In this document: in pieces, positions 25,708-34,403 of the stretch
Layout: every line of letters begins with the position of its first letter
How positions within the stretch are numbered: position 1 is the stretch's first letter
Source: a virus
DNA: 50,413 bases
Virus record (IMG/VR): IMGVR_UViG_3300014501_001247
Span: 1 to 50,413 of that record
Strand: one strand, 5' to 3'
Made by a program: the position numbers and the translations under genes
The notes under the pieces: generated by a model
Told to the model about the DNA's origin: nothing
The model's input: only the letters and a program-made list of their open reading frames with translations
The model's database searches: none

Positions 25708-27821
25708 GCGGCCGCCTTCGGGTGGGCAGCCTTCGGATGTGTGTAGCCGAGCACGCGCGGCGCTTCGCTCGCGATCTCGCCCGGCCAGGCGGCGTCGACC
25801 TCGGCCTGTGTGCTGAAGAGGAGATTGACGATCCAGCGGCCGGAGAGCTGATGTTCCGGCAGCACTTTCGTCGGCTTCGAGCCGTCGATCGGCAGCAGGA
25901 ACGTCTCGTAGCCCGCGCGCGCCATCAGCTCGCGCAGCGAAGCCTGCGAGCCGCCGAGTTTTTGCAGGCCGAACTCGTGCAGCTCGGCGACGATGAAGGG
26001 CGGCGGCGCCTCGAATAGCGAGGCCATCGCGCCTACGAGCACGCGCTGCTCGGCGCCTTCGGTGTCGATCTTGATCAGCCGCGGTTTGAGCCCGCGGACC
26101 GCGAGCTCGTGATCGAGCGTGGTCGCCTGCATCACCGAGCTCTGCGGCTTGTCCCGTGAGGCCTGGTTCGTTGGAAATTCGCCCGGATCCCACAGCGCAT
26201 TGCCGCCGCCACCGTCGGCGCACAGATGGAAAGTCACCGGCAAGTCGGTATCCGCTACAGGCTTCGCCACGATCTCGACATTGCCGAGCGCGCCGACCGC
26301 GGCGCTCAAGGCATCGAGGTTGTTCGAGCCGGGCTCGAAGGCCAGCACCTTGCCGGCCGAACCGACCAGCTCGGCGGCGAGCACGGCGTGCTCCCCGACA
26401 TTGGCGCCGACGTCGACGAAGCAATCGCCCGGCCGCAGCACGCGCTGCATCAAACTCTTGACGTCGGGCTCGTAGACACCGCCGATGGTGCCGCCCGAGG
26501 CCGCTGCTTTTTCGGCCTTCTCGGCCGAGTTCACGCCGGTATTGATGGCGCGCACGAAGGCGCGCTCCTGGTGCAGCTGCGCCACCGCAACGAGAACGCG
26601 CGCCATGACGCCGCGCCAGTCGCGCGGCCGCTGCTGCCGGAACAGCCGCATGCTCGGATACCACGGCGTGTCGTCGCGGCCGGAGAGCCAGCGCCAGTCG
26701 TTGAACAGCGGGATGAGCAGGAATGTCTTGACGCCGAGCGCGCCGGCGATGTGCGCGATCGCGGTGTCGACCGTCACCACCAGGTCGAGGTTCTGCAGCA
26801 CGGCGGCGGTGTGCGACCACTCGCCCTCGATCATGCCGGAGAGATCGCCGACGATCCTTTGCGCCCGCGCTTGCGCGAGTTCGGCGGCGGGCTTGCCGCA
26901 TTGGAGCGAGAACACGTCGTTGCGCGGGTCGGCGGCGAGGCCAACCATGTCGGTGAACGCCATCGAGCGGATGGCGTCATTGGGATGATCCTTGTTGCCG
27001 GCCCAGGCGATGCCGATCTTGAGGCCGGCCGCGCCGAGCCGGTCGTTCGAGGCCGCGGGCGTCAGCAGCCCCGGATCCGGCGGAATGGTGTCGGGCGTGA
27101 GCCCGTAGAGGAGTGGCAGGCTCGACAGGCAGATCTGCGCGTCGAAGACGGTGCCGGCCGGATAGAAGCAGCCGACGTCGGCGATCGAGCGGTAGCCGTG
27201 AAACAGCGGCACGGTGTGGGCGTCGGTCAGGAAAGTGACCTTGTCGGCGCGCTCGCGGGCCCACGGCAGGAAGCGCGCGAACATGACGCGATCGCCGTAG
27301 CCCTGGTCGCCCCACACGCAGAGGTGCCCGGTCTTCTTGCCGGTCCAGCGCGGCGCCGGCGGCGGCGGTGCGGTGCGCGGCAGGATCTCGGCGCGGAATT
27401 CGTAGAGCGGCAGGCCGCGCGCAAAATCGCCGGCGCGCAGATACGCCGCGGCAAGGTCGAACTTGGCCTGGCCGTGATCGGGCGCGAGCGTGAGCACGCG
27501 CTGGAAACAGTCGATGGCTTGCGCGAGCAGGCCGCGGTGGGTCTTGATGGTGCCCAGCATCTGCCAGGCGGAGACGATGCTGTCGCGCTGCGCGATCGCG
27601 GCGGTCAGCAGCGCCTCGGCCTCGTCATCCTCGCCGGCGCCGATCAATAGCGAAGCGAGATTGACGCGGCGCGCGAGCGCATTCGGATCGAGCGCCACGG
27701 CGCGGCGCGCGATCGCGATCGCGGTCTCGCTGGCGCCGTCCTTGGCGACGGCGAGCGCGACGTTGTTGAGGAGCCCGGAAAGAAGCTGTTGCTCCCCCGG
27801 CACCTGCGGCTGTTCTGGCAT
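25704..27821 (-). CDS. TPR - GT9-like glycosyltransferase - FkbM methyltransferase fusion
   Basis: The 705-residue protein has three modules. Residues 15-150 are TPR repeats (AIAIARRAVALDPNALARRV; AIDCFQRVLTLAPDHGQAKF). Residues 160-425 are a GT-B glycosyltransferase of the TPR-linked GT9-like kind, with LDLVVTVDTAIAHIAGALGVKTFLLIP and WRWLSGRDDTPWYPSMRLFRQ. Residues 465-670 are an FkbM-family SAM-dependent methyltransferase with DCFVDVGANVGEHAVLA, LAFEPGSNNLDAL and IKIDTEGAEQRVL. It could transfer a sugar and O-methylate it. The ATG at 27821 sits 4 nt after GGGGGAG, itself inside the T-tract side of the upstream terminator; an alternative TTG lies 12 nt upstream. Confidence 0.9.
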   Translation of the reverse strand: MPEQPQVPGEQQLLSGLLNNVALAVAKDGASETAIAIARRAVALDPNALARRVNLASLLIGAGEDDEAEALLTAAIAQRDSIVSAWQMLGTIKTHRGLLAQAIDCFQRVLTLAPDHGQAKFDLAAAYLRAGDFARGLPLYEFRAEILPRTAPPPPAPRWTGKKTGHLCVWGDQGYGDRVMFARFLPWARERADKVTFLTDAHTVPLFHGYRSIADVGCFYPAGTVFDAQICLSSLPLLYGLTPDTIPPDPGLLTPAASNDRLGAAGLKIGIAWAGNKDHPNDAIRSMAFTDMVGLAADPRNDVFSLQCGKPAAELAQARAQRIVGDLSGMIEGEWSHTAAVLQNLDLVVTVDTAIAHIAGALGVKTFLLIPLFNDWRWLSGRDDTPWYPSMRLFRQQRPRDWRGVMARVLVAVAQLHQERAFVRAINTGVNSAEKAEKAAASGGTIGGVYEPDVKSLMQRVLRPGDCFVDVGANVGEHAVLAAELVGSAGKVLAFEPGSNNLDALSAAVGALGNVEIVAKPVADTDLPVTFHLCADGGGGNALWDPGEFPTNQASRDKPQSSVMQATTLDHELAVRGLKPRLIKIDTEGAEQRVLVGAMASLFEAPPPFIVAELHEFGLQKLGGSQASLRELMARAGYETFLLPIDGSKPTKVLPEHQLSGRWIVNLLFSTQAEVDAAWPGEIASEAPRVLGYTHPKAAHPKAAA

Positions 27822-27830
27822 CCACTCCCC

Positions 27831-27873
27831 CAAAAAAGAAAAGCCCCCGGGCCGTTTTTTCGGTCCGGGGGCT
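27831..27873 (-). terminator. Strong intrinsic terminator after decoration-protein gene
   Basis: On the minus strand AGCCCCCGG.CCG pairs with CGG.CCGGGGGCT around an A-rich loop, followed by TTTTCTTTTTT. It lies 24 nt beyond the stop of the decoration protein and 10 nt before the ATG of the glycosyltransferase fusion. It should reduce read-through from the very highly expressed capsid genes into the glycosylation genes. Confidence 0.92.
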
Positions 27874-27896
27874 CGGTCGTGCGGCTGAGAGGGCCG

Positions 27897-29267
27897 TTAG
27901 GCGTAGTCGGCGTCGAGGATCAGAACCCCGCTGCCGGTGGTGCGACCCTGGATGAACGAGACGAGACCGGCCGTGAGAGTGGCCGCGCACGTCACGTCGA
28001 GGGTGATCGCCTGGCTATTGCCCTGGAGCAAGCCACCAGACGAGATGGTGTGCGCACCCAGCGCCGAGTCGGTGATGGCGAAGCCGCCCGGCGTGAACGT
28101 CACGGTCGGGGCCTTGCGCATCACCGCCGGGAGCGGGATGTGCACCTGCGCGATCGATGCGGCCGAGTAGACCGCCGGGCCGACCGCCATGCCGACGGTG
28201 GGCTCGTTGAGGACCTGCAGGTAACGCGTGCACAGGTTCCACACCTCGGCTTCGTCCAGGTGCTCGTATGGCGACATGCCGCCGATCTCGACCTGGATGC
28301 CGCTGTGGAACAGCTGCTCGCTGGTGCCCGCCGTGGTTCCGGCGGCCGGCGTGTAGTACACGAGCCACGCGAGCTGCGTGGCGTTGGTCGGCACGACGCC
28401 GGCGAACGGCCCGACGCGGGTGGCCGTGGTCGAGGGCGTGATGGCGGCGGTCGCCACCGTCGAAGCCCCGGTCCAGGATCCCGAGCACAGGTCGGCGAAG
28501 GTGTCGTCGGTGCCGGTGCCGGCGATGAGCTGCATCACATAGACGCCGCCCGAGGCGCCCGCAGCCCAGCTCGTTCCCGCACGCACCCACTCGCTCATCG
28601 AGAGCGGCAGGCCTTGCAGGCGGATCGAGTCGTTGGTTTCGAACACCTGGCCGAAGGTCAGGCCGACCGTGTGCGTGTCGGTCGAGGAGCGACCCCACGC
28701 GAACGACTGGCCGAAACCGGCGACATTGGTGTCGGCGGTCTTCTGCACGGTCCACGAGGACGAAGTGCCGCCGATCGCGCAGAAGCGATCCGCGGTGAGC
28801 TTCGCCGTCGAGCCGCCGGAGAGCACGCCGGTGCCGAGCTGCCACGGATTGGTGGTGGCGTCGCCGGCGTCGATCAGGTTGCGCGGGTTGACGCCGAGCG
28901 AGGCGATCGGGAGATCGACCTCGGTAAGCGTCGCGACCCCCGAAGTGGTCGTGCCCGCGGCGGTGACCGCGGAGACCTGCATGCGCACCCAGGTCGGAGC
29001 GGAAGAGAACCGCGCCGTGATGCCCACGGTCGGAGGGAAGGTCACCGCGCCGAGCGCCGTGCCGCCGGTGGTGCTGGCGAAGTTCGTCAGCGTACCGGAG
29101 AACACGTCGACGATGTCGCCGAGCTTCACCCGTTTGTTGGTCGCGTCCGAGATGTAGCCCGAGGCCTGCACCGCGCCGACGGAGTCGGAGGTGTAGTAGA
29201 GCCAATAGGCGATCCCGGTCTCGAGGTCGTCGAGCACCTTGGAGAGGTTGCCGGTCAAATACGACAT
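27897..29267 (-). CDS. Capsid decoration / head fibre-like protein
   Basis: The 456-residue, Thr/Ser/Gly-rich, mostly beta protein lies 11 nt after the capsid gene in the order typical of a head decoration or head fibre protein. The C-terminal segment HLDEAEVWNLCTRYLQVL resembles the LxRCxRYYE-like element that marks the start of C-terminal beta-sandwich modules in such proteins. The middle (TSWAAGASGGVYVMQLIAG, TTAGTSEQLFHSGIQVEIG) looks like a carbohydrate-binding-module-like jelly roll. The start has a GGGAGGCGCGC ribosome binding site. The domain boundaries are estimated by eye. Confidence 0.75.
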   Translation of the reverse strand: MSYLTGNLSKVLDDLETGIAYWLYYTSDSVGAVQASGYISDATNKRVKLGDIVDVFSGTLTNFASTTGGTALGAVTFPPTVGITARFSSAPTWVRMQVSAVTAAGTTTSGVATLTEVDLPIASLGVNPRNLIDAGDATTNPWQLGTGVLSGGSTAKLTADRFCAIGGTSSSWTVQKTADTNVAGFGQSFAWGRSSTDTHTVGLTFGQVFETNDSIRLQGLPLSMSEWVRAGTSWAAGASGGVYVMQLIAGTGTDDTFADLCSGSWTGASTVATAAITPSTTATRVGPFAGVVPTNATQLAWLVYYTPAAGTTAGTSEQLFHSGIQVEIGGMSPYEHLDEAEVWNLCTRYLQVLNEPTVGMAVGPAVYSAASIAQVHIPLPAVMRKAPTVTFTPGGFAITDSALGAHTISSGGLLQGNSQAITLDVTCAATLTAGLVSFIQGRTTGSGVLILDADYA

Positions 29268-29278
29268 GCGCGCCTCCC

Positions 29279-30124
29279 TTAAGACGTCGCCACATAGGCC
29301 GAGCCGTCATGCCGAACGAGGACCACGCCTCGGTTCTGCAAGAGGGTCGAACCCATGTATGCGGTGGTGCGGGCCCAGCTGTAGTCCTGCTCTTCGTGAT
29401 AGCCGGCGAGGGCCTGCATTTCGCCGGTGTTCACCGCGTGGCCGACGGCGTAGCGGTGATAGAAGAACAGCGTCTCGGCATTGGTGCCGACGCCCGGAAC
29501 GAGCGGGTGCTCGATGACGTTGAAGCCGTTCCAGCGGCGGAAGCGTCGAGCGGGCCCGTTGAGGGGCTTCACTTCGGCAATTTCCGAGCTGTTGAACTCC
29601 TTCAACTGGAGCAGATAGCCCATGGCCGCGGGCGAGACGACCGCGTACATGTTGTCGATCTCTTGGATCGGCACCTGGTTGAGCCCGAGCACAACGCGCG
29701 CGCGGACAAACATCGCCAGCGTCATCGTCGCCGCCGACGTGCCGATGTAGTTGGTCCCGGTCGCCAAGGCCGACATGATGTCGAGGTCGGTCTTGCGGTT
29801 CAGCACGTAGCGCGTGGTGCGCTGCATGATGGAGCGGCCGTCGCCCTGCGAGGCGAAGATGTTGAAGCTGGTCCGGCGGACCAGGTCGTGCCATTCCACG
29901 AGCGTCGTCGTGTATTGGTTTAGATCGTCCATGCGTGCGGGGATGAACCCGTTCACGCCGCGGTTGGAGGCCGAAGCGCCGCCCGAATCGGCGACCAGGA
30001 ACACCGCCTGGTTGCCCTTGATCGTGACTTCGGTGCAGACGGAGGTTCTCAGATCGGACTGGCCGAACTCGAACCCGTCGACGGTCTCCTTCCGATATTG
30101 GACAATGAAGGCCGTATCGGACAT
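29279..30124 (-). CDS. Major capsid protein
   Basis: The 281-residue protein is directly preceded by scaffold and followed by decoration genes. It begins MSDTAFIVQYRKETVDGFEFGQSDLR and contains TSFNIFASQGDGRSIMQRTTRYV and NMYAVVSPAAMGYLLQLKEF, consistent with a capsid (HK97-like fold) of the kind found in alphaproteobacterial podoviruses. It lies between two hairpins or terminators, consistent with a strongly expressed unit. The ribosome binding site is weak (GATGAGC), which is odd for a capsid gene; the 5' leader contains a perfect hairpin. Confidence 0.88.
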   Translation of the reverse strand: MSDTAFIVQYRKETVDGFEFGQSDLRTSVCTEVTIKGNQAVFLVADSGGASASNRGVNGFIPARMDDLNQYTTTLVEWHDLVRRTSFNIFASQGDGRSIMQRTTRYVLNRKTDLDIMSALATGTNYIGTSAATMTLAMFVRARVVLGLNQVPIQEIDNMYAVVSPAAMGYLLQLKEFNSSEIAEVKPLNGPARRFRRWNGFNVIEHPLVPGVGTNAETLFFYHRYAVGHAVNTGEMQALAGYHEEQDYSWARTTAYMGSTLLQNRGVVLVRHDGSAYVATS

Positions 30125-30195
30125 GACAGATTGCTCATCGTCATGAGTGCGATGCCTCCGTTCCGGTTGTCCGAGCGCGCAGCGCCGCGGGTTGT

Positions 30196-30214
30196 CGGCG
30201 ATCTAAAATCGCCG
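30196..30214 (-). other. Perfect hairpin in the leader of the capsid gene
   Basis: CGGCGAT and ATCGCCG form an exact 7-bp stem with a CTAAA loop (plus-strand reading), about 70 nt upstream of the capsid ATG. No T-tract follows on the minus strand, so a terminator is unlikely. It could be an RNase processing or mRNA-stabilising element, as is usual upstream of highly expressed late genes. No gene occupies 30125-30258. Confidence 0.4.
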
Positions 30215-30258
30215 GGCCGCTTTGATGCCGCTCGGGGCTTTACGTGGGCGGGTGGTTT

Positions 30259-30480
30259 TCACCGCCTCGGGCCGCGGGTGCGGGTTGTCGAGGCGCGGGA
30301 AACTTGGTCTCGGTGTGCGCGCGGGGCGCAGCTCAATCCGGCGTGGGAAGGCTCACGCCACGAAAATCCCATGAAGTGATAGACGCGGCCCGGCTCGAGC
30401 ACGCACGTGCCGCGGTAGCTGTCGGCGTGCGTCGGGCTGGCGAGCGTCAGTACCGCGACGGCGAGCGCGGCGCGTTTCAT
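30259..30480 (-). CDS. Possible small secreted protein between scaffold and capsid genes
   Basis: The 73-residue frame starts with a convincing signal peptide (MKRAALAVAVLTLASPTHA). It is followed by a short mature part with two cysteines (YRGTCVLEPGRVYHFMGFSWREP, then GLSC) and a low-complexity Arg/Thr/Pro tail. Its ATG is 18 nt downstream of the scaffold stop with a poor ribosome binding site. A secreted protein here is unexpected; it may be a moron or an accidental frame. Confidence 0.42.
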   Translation of the reverse strand: MKRAALAVAVLTLASPTHADSYRGTCVLEPGRVYHFMGFSWREPSHAGLSCAPRAHRDQVSRASTTRTRGPRR

Positions 30481-30497
30481 GCGACGGGCTCGAGCGG

Positions 30498-31715
30498 CTA
30501 AGCCGCGCGCGCCTTCATCTTGGCCTGCGTGTCGATCAGCTCGCGCTGGCGGGCATCGAGCCCGGGCTTGCCGTCGTGGCCGTAATAGGCGCGGTGTGCC
30601 TCGCGGTCGCCGCCGATCGCCTTGAGGTAGGTCTCGCGGATCGAGGCGATCTCGCTGTCGATGAACTGGCCGGCGTTCGGCGTGCCGGGCGGCACGATGG
30701 TCGACTGCGGAAACATCTCGCGCGAGAGCTGCGTCAGAAACCGGCAGGCGTTCGGATCGTCGCCGAGAATGCGCCCGTTAGGGAGCCGCGCCATAAGGAT
30801 CGCGGTGCCAAGGCCGTCGGGCGTGAGACCACCCGGCGCCATCTCCATCAGGTTGCCGATGGCGCGCTGGTTCTGCTTGGTCTCGGTGCCCCATTCCTGC
30901 GCCAGCTCGGCGAGCGTGGTGTCGTGGAAGGTCTGATCGGCTTCCGCGCGCGCGGCCGCCTGCTGATCCTGTACGCCGTAGTACCAGTCGACCATGCTGT
31001 TGAAGGCATCCTGCGGGACGTTCGCCGCCGCGGCCGCCTTGGAAAAACTCTCGACCAGCGGCTTGTCGGCGTCGGAGATCACAAGCCCGTCGCCGAGCTT
31101 CATGTCCTTGACGTAGGCCTCCGCCGTCTCCGGGAGGCCCTGCTCCTTGCGCCAGGCGGCGATCTGCTCGGGCTTGGCGTCGGCCGCGAGCGGCTTCGGC
31201 GCCGCCTTGAGCTCGCCGGCCGCCACCTTCAGCCGCAGCTGCTCGTAGCTGTCGAACATCGCGCGCGGCGAGGCGAAGCGCTCGAGCGTCTTGAGCAAGG
31301 CCTTGTCGTCGCCGGCAATCGACTGGCGCCAGTCCGACGTGCCGCCGGTACCGGCGGCCGCAGCGGCGCGCGCGGCCGCGGCTGCCGCGTCGGCGCCGCC
31401 CGCTACAGTATCTCGACCAGATCCAGCGCCGGCACCCTCGGCTTTTCCCCCCTTGCTATCCGCTCCACCCGCGCCTGCATCAGCGCCAGCTGCACCGCCG
31501 CCTTGACCAGATCCCGCACCTGCGTCTTGTGCGCCGCCAGCTGCGGCTGCGGTCCCGCCGCCAGCTCCGGCGCCAGCTCCAGTGTCACGCACACCAGCAG
31601 CTGTCCCGCCTCCACCGCCACTACCGGCATTGTCACCTCCCTTGCCCTCTCCGGCTTCCGGATAAGGAGCAAACAAAGCAAGCGGGCTCGCCCCGCCGAA
31701 CAGACGCAGAGACAT
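30498..31715 (-). CDS. Scaffolding protein
   Basis: The 405-residue protein lies between the portal-side genes and the major capsid gene. Residues 25-125 are extremely Gly/Ala/Asp-rich (GAGAGAGGGTAAAAGGAQDAGAGS and similar), probably disordered. Residues 130-405 are helical and charged: DKALLKTLERFASPRAMFDSYEQLR, GLPETAEAYVKDM and DGLVISDADKPLVESFSKAAA, a pattern I know from scaffold proteins of alphaproteobacterial podoviruses. It should direct procapsid assembly and leave before packaging. GAGGTGACCG precedes the ATG. Confidence 0.87.
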   Translation of the reverse strand: MSLRLFGGASPLALFAPYPEAGEGKGGDNAGSGGGGGTAAGVRDTGAGAGAGGGTAAAAGGAQDAGAGSGQGGGAAGADAGAGGADSKGGKAEGAGAGSGRDTVAGGADAAAAAARAAAAAGTGGTSDWRQSIAGDDKALLKTLERFASPRAMFDSYEQLRLKVAAGELKAAPKPLAADAKPEQIAAWRKEQGLPETAEAYVKDMKLGDGLVISDADKPLVESFSKAAAAANVPQDAFNSMVDWYYGVQDQQAAARAEADQTFHDTTLAELAQEWGTETKQNQRAIGNLMEMAPGGLTPDGLGTAILMARLPNGRILGDDPNACRFLTQLSREMFPQSTIVPPGTPNAGQFIDSEIASIRETYLKAIGGDREAHRAYYGHDGKPGLDARQRELIDTQAKMKARAA

Positions 31716-31738
31716 CGGTCACCTCAGATTAAAGCGAA

Positions 31739-31782
31739 ACAAAAAAACGCTGCCGCGGCCAACCGGGGGAGCCGGCGGCTAT
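31739..31782 (-). terminator. Putative intrinsic terminator upstream of scaffold gene
   Basis: On the minus strand GCCGC, a bulge, then GGCT pairs with GGCC-GCGGC, followed after 4 nt by TTTTTTT. The stem is imperfect but the T7 run is striking in such GC-rich DNA. It lies in the 95-nt gap between the small head protein gene and scaffold, so it may modulate expression ahead of the capsid unit. Confidence 0.5.
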
Positions 31783-31810
31783 TGGGATTTGCCCGGCGAG
31801 ACGTGCTGGA

Positions 31811-32176
31811 CTAGTCCGCCGGCGCGGCGCCTCGTGCGGACGGCTCGGGGCCGACCGGATAGGCATTGGGGCCTTCGCCGCGCACCTGCGGCGTCACGGC
31901 ATGAAGCTGCGAGGTCTTGACGAGCTGCAGGCCGACGAACCGTTTGCCCTCGGCGAACACCGTGCCGCGCTCGCCGCCGAGCCCATCGGGCCGGAACGAC
32001 AGGTCGCGGATGCCGCAGAACTCGAACAGGATCGTCTCGACGGCGAGCAGCTGCTGGCCTTGATTGGCGGTGCCGGTGAACAGCGCCTTTATGGCGCCGA
32101 CGCGCGGATCGCCGAGCTCGAGCATCACCGGCGCCCATGGCGGCGGCGATTTGCGCTGCGCCGTGCGTTCGGTCAC
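31811..32176 (-). CDS. Bbp19-like small head-region protein
   Basis: GTG 32176 overlaps the portal stop (GTGA) and gives 121 residues. DPRVGAIKALFTG..., LSFRPDGLGGERGTVFAEGKRFVGLQL resembles the small Bbp19-type family (DPxG..VL..L......F...A..T.Y.EG.R.VGL.L) encoded beside portal genes of BPP-1-like and other podoviruses. Its function is unknown but its position is conserved. The family call is tentative because only the G.R..G-x-F..GkR.VGLql core matches by eye. Confidence 0.6.
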   Translation of the reverse strand: MTERTAQRKSPPPWAPVMLELGDPRVGAIKALFTGTANQGQQLLAVETILFEFCGIRDLSFRPDGLGGERGTVFAEGKRFVGLQLVKTSQLHAVTPQVRGEGPNAYPVGPEPSARGAAPAD

Positions 32177-33849
32177 GTCATGCCCGCCTGCTGCAGCGCC
32201 TTGGCGGCGTTGCCGGCGCTTTGCGCGGCCTTGCCGACGCGGGTCGCCATGTCGGTGCCTTGCGCCACCTGCGCGGCCGCCTGCTGGCGCGCCTGCGCAT
32301 CGGCGTTCTGCTGCTTGATCTTCGCCACCTGGTCGAGCGGCAGGATCCAGTCGGCCGGCGAGCCGCCGCCGTAGAGCGCGTCGCGGTAGGCCTTGTCGAT
32401 GTCGAGGTTGACGCTGACGTCGGGCTTGACCTGCGCGGCCTCGACCGTGATCTGGATGGCGTCGCGGAAGGCCTGCGCCTTGGCGCGCTCGGCCGCGGCC
32501 TGCAGCGGGGTGTCGAACTGGAAGCGGATCTCCTGGCCGCGCAACGCCTGCGGCATGTCGTAGACCGAGCCGAACGCGCCCATGTCGAGCAGCGTGTCGA
32601 ACGCCATCTCGCAGACCTGGCCGTTGTTCTCCTCGGCCATCGGCTCGATCAGCGGGATCGCCTTGCGAATGAATTCCTCGTAGAGCCGCTGCGACTCGGT
32701 CGCGGTCATCTCCTTGGAGATGGTCGGAAACTGCAGTGCCGAATTGAAGAAGGTCTCCTGGAGGATCTTCTCCAGCCGCTCCTCGCGCGCGGCGCCGAAC
32801 TGCAGACCGCGGAACTCGAGCTGCATCGGGCGCAGCACCTCGCCCATGCGCTCGTCGTAGTCGGCGTCGGTCCAGGTGATGCCGCCGGCGAACAGGTTGG
32901 TGCCGCCGTTGATGGCCTCGCCGACCGCGATCATCGGCGGGTCGACCGACTTCTGGCCGGCCTCGAGCAGCGTCAGTGTCATCTGCTGAAACATCCGGGC
33001 GTCCGGCAGCCCGTACACTGTCGCCGGCGAATAGGCGTAGGGCGAGCCCATCAGCGAATTCGAGCAGCGCTCCCAGCGCGAGATGATGTACTGCCGGCGC
33101 TTGACCGGACGCTCCTCGAGCAGCGTCTCGTTCTCGATGTCGACATAGATCGACACCCACGGCCGGCCGCGCGTCACCTTGAGCGGCAGGTCGTAATCCT
33201 CGGCCCGCATCATGATGTGGCGGCAGTTGATCTCCTTGAGCAGCTCCTCGTCCTTGAGGCTCGCGACCTCGGTGCCGATGGTCTTGGGAAACAGCTTCTG
33301 CATCTCGAAGCCCTTCGGCTTCCAGTTGCGGTCGATCTCGTTGATCTCGCAGTAGCTGTCCTCGGACCAGGCGGTATCGCGCAGGTGCCAGGAGCGGAAG
33401 ATCAGCCCGTCGAGCTCGCGGCGCGGCTCGCAGGTCATGATGCCGTTTCCGAACGCGGTCCAGTCGCCGTCGAGCTCCTTCGCCGCGGCGGTGAAGTTGG
33501 CGCGGCGGTCGTACATGAAACGGCGCTGCTGCGCCGAGAGCCAGTCGAGAAAGCGCTTGTTGGTGAGGTCGTCGTTGACCTTGTCGTCGAGGGTACGCGC
33601 ATGCAGCCACTGCTGGTCGCGCGGCCGCAGCATGGCGCCGACGGCGTTCTTGAGGTCGCGGTGCGCCATCGCCGGCCGCCCGCTCATCAGGAACGAGGCA
33701 AACTCCTCGCTCGGATAGCGCGCCCGGGTGAAGTCGGCGCGCATGACATGAAAATTCTCGGCTATGGCCTGGCACAGCGACATCATCGGCATGCGCTGCG
33801 AGAACATCGCGTCGCCCTTGCGAAGAAGGTCGAGCACGCGCTGGCGCAA
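32173..33849 (-). CDS. Portal (head-to-tail connector) protein
   Basis: The 558-residue protein is a podovirus portal: LLRKGDAMFSQRMPMMSLCQAIAENFHVMRADFT, then PVKRRQYIISRWERCSNSLMGSPYAYSPA, then PPMIAVGEAINGG and an Ala/Gln-rich C-terminal crown helix (QNADAQARQQAAAQVAQG). It forms the dodecameric packaging and ejection channel. The start is taken as TTG 33849, 4 nt after the upstream stop, because the expected N-terminal helix begins there. GTG 33837 and ATG 33807 are alternatives; none has a strong ribosome binding site, so translation is probably coupled. Confidence 0.9.
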   Translation of the reverse strand: MRQRVLDLLRKGDAMFSQRMPMMSLCQAIAENFHVMRADFTRARYPSEEFASFLMSGRPAMAHRDLKNAVGAMLRPRDQQWLHARTLDDKVNDDLTNKRFLDWLSAQQRRFMYDRRANFTAAAKELDGDWTAFGNGIMTCEPRRELDGLIFRSWHLRDTAWSEDSYCEINEIDRNWKPKGFEMQKLFPKTIGTEVASLKDEELLKEINCRHIMMRAEDYDLPLKVTRGRPWVSIYVDIENETLLEERPVKRRQYIISRWERCSNSLMGSPYAYSPATVYGLPDARMFQQMTLTLLEAGQKSVDPPMIAVGEAINGGTNLFAGGITWTDADYDERMGEVLRPMQLEFRGLQFGAAREERLEKILQETFFNSALQFPTISKEMTATESQRLYEEFIRKAIPLIEPMAEENNGQVCEMAFDTLLDMGAFGSVYDMPQALRGQEIRFQFDTPLQAAAERAKAQAFRDAIQITVEAAQVKPDVSVNLDIDKAYRDALYGGGSPADWILPLDQVAKIKQQNADAQARQQAAAQVAQGTDMATRVGKAAQSAGNAAKALQQAGMT

Positions 33850-33853
33850 GGGA

Positions 33854-34399
33854 TTAGCCCCGCATCACGATCAGCGGTGGCAGCGCCTGCTCGTCAAAGC
33901 GGCCGCTCGCCCAAATCACGGCGCCAAGACCTGGTTCAATCGGCGCGCCGGCCTTGCCGACAGACCGGAAGTCCCAGATCATCTCGCCCGCGGGAATGTG
34001 GTCCGGATCGACCTGCCCGAGCGGGCCGAACGCCACGCCATCGAGATCGATCAGATACTTCTGGTCCGGCGCGCGCGCCTTGCCGAGCTTCGCCGCGGCG
34101 TAGACGCCATCGGATCGCGTGGCCTGGCGCATGCTATCGAGCGACACAACCCGGCCACCGACGGGCTCCTCGGCTGCAATCGCTCGCACATCAACCTCGC
34201 TAAACCCGATCACGCGCGGCACGCCGGCGAGCGCGATCTCGATCGGCGCGTCGACGCCATAGGCAAGATCGAACGCCATCGCCGCCATGCGCAGCCAGGC
34301 GAGGCGGCGCTCGAGCGGGAAGGCGCCCTGACCGGGCGGCCCGAGCTCGGCGAACAGCGCAGCGATCATCGCGTGCGGCTTCGGCGCCGGCTTGCTCAT
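33854..34399 (-). CDS. Hypothetical protein upstream of portal (181 aa)
   Basis: ATG 34399 (MSKPAPKPHAMIAALFAELG) is used because the frame further upstream is a shadow of the preceding gene. GGGGTGAACGC provides a ribosome binding site. The N-terminal helical part (FPLERRLAWLRMAAMAFDLAYG) is followed by beta-rich IEIALAGVPRVIGFSEVDVR and QKYLIDLDGVAFGPLGQVDPDHI. No family recognised; location suggests a head morphogenesis accessory role. Confidence 0.68.
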   Translation of the reverse strand: MSKPAPKPHAMIAALFAELGPPGQGAFPLERRLAWLRMAAMAFDLAYGVDAPIEIALAGVPRVIGFSEVDVRAIAAEEPVGGRVVSLDSMRQATRSDGVYAAAKLGKARAPDQKYLIDLDGVAFGPLGQVDPDHIPAGEMIWDFRSVGKAGAPIEPGLGAVIWASGRFDEQALPPLIVMRG

Positions 34400-34403
34400 G
34401 CGT

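Noticed and set aside
25708-26901. Upstream extension of the GT4 gene
   Set aside because: Arg-rich shadow of the TPR-GT-FkbM gene; the GTGA overlap at 25707 gives a canonical GT-B N-terminus.
31291-31506. Rightward Ala/Pro-rich frame within the scaffold gene
   Set aside because: Produced by the Gly/Ala-rich low-complexity region of scaffold read antisense.
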